Origin: Argyresthia goedartella
Lineage: Eukaryota > Arthropoda > Insecta > Lepidoptera > Argyresthiidae
Assembly (NCBI GenBank): GCA_949825045.1
Contig: OX463814.1
Coordinates: 29,282,383 to 29,346,382 of the forward strand
Reading direction: 5' to 3'
DNA length: 64,000 bases
The translations under genes and the position numbers were made by a program. Of the stretch, positions 63,581 to 64,000 are shown one piece after another (position 1 is the stretch's first letter; each line of letters begins with the position of its first letter). The notes under the pieces were generated by a model, which was given only the letters and a program-made list of their open reading frames with translations, was not told the origin of the DNA and made no database searches.

Positions 63581-64000
63581 GACTACATTAATCAGGATTA
63601 ACTCCGAATCCGTACATGACTGGAGTTGATATTTGAATTTTTGTTATAAAATTAAACATGTATTTATAGCGTTAACAAGGATCCACAATAATCCACATAC
63701 AAACCCAAATGATTTCCGTGGACCTAATTAAGATGTTCATGTTATCTTTTTCTATTTATAATAAATAAATAAATAAAAAGAACTAAAATATATGATATAT
63801 CCTGATTTATGCATAGGTACTACCTAATATACTTAGCTTTTCCGTGGTTGCTCCCGTCACAAGCAGAAATACTGCTTATAATTGTATTATGGACCTACTA
63901 GAAGATACTTTGTATTTGTCTGCTAACTACACTCACAGGAGCTGACGTCGCTACGAGTATGACGACACACGCCTTGACGTGACGCGCATTACCATTCAGC
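63581..64000. other. Unassigned sequence
   Basis: Contains a short AATA microsatellite near 63758-63775. Nothing else was recognised to the window end. Confidence 0.35.

Overview
This is a eukaryotic, AT-rich, intergenic-style window that reads as the genome of a moth or butterfly (Lepidoptera). The main reasons are two maT-type (DD37D) mariner copies, three copies of a tRNA-headed SINE, RTE, CR1/Jockey-type and LOA/I-type LINEs, BEL/Pao and Gypsy LTR elements, and a family whose ends read like GGTTCCGTA / TACGGAACCCT, which I recall as common in lepidopteran DNA. The species assignment is inference. I could not recognise any complete host gene in 64 kb. Nearly everything that can be named is a transposable element, mostly broken and often nested.

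Layout. 1-5415: a BEL/Pao gag-protease-RT segment joined at about 2590 to a Gypsy element (gag end/protease, RNase H, integrase, LTR). The Gypsy part is internally deleted and carries a LINE tail. 6587-7071: a MITE with long inverted repeats. 9449-10790: a small fold-back and a 330-bp tandem repeat. 11680-12990: maT mariner copy 1. 16170-18001: a non-autonomous LTR element that appears to sit in a Gypsy integrase remnant (18002-18373), whose own LTR is separated by a SINE. 20631-21752: a deleted PIF/Harbinger element with an apparent intron. 25745-28266: a degraded LINE. 28360-28770, 30940-31150 and 63220-63580: short tandem arrays. 35262-36640: two LINE tails.

The centrepiece is 36880-45549, a structurally complete DIRS-type tyrosine-recombinase retrotransposon. 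It has a gag, an RT/RNase H, a tyrosine recombinase, inverted terminal repeats and an internal complementary region that matches the two outer ends joined together. Its recombinase gene is split by a 3.7-kb LINE (40593-44276) with a 13-bp target-site duplication. The LINE keeps an almost intact endonuclease-RT-RNase H reading frame. The DIRS gag seems to contain a spliceosomal intron.

Further right, 47565-50879 is a three-layer nest: a DNA transposon with 66-bp inverted repeats and a TATC duplication, holding a LINE, which holds a SINE. 51-53.8 kb is unresolved non-coding sequence. 54159-55467 is maT copy 2. 55616-61045 is a patchwork of the GGTTCCGTA family with RTE, LINE and SINE insertions, two striking long hairpins and a 787-bp MITE with maT-like ends. 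61453-62010 is a GC-rich fold-back with TTAA at both borders, like a piggyBac-derived MITE.

How the parts work together: the autonomous elements (maT, DIRS, LINEs) could in principle have mobilised the shorter ones (the maT-like MITE and the SINEs), but every protein-coding copy here has at least one stop or frameshift, so the copies in this window look inactive as they stand. Boundaries given for degraded elements are approximate, and family names rest on motif reading, not on database searches.
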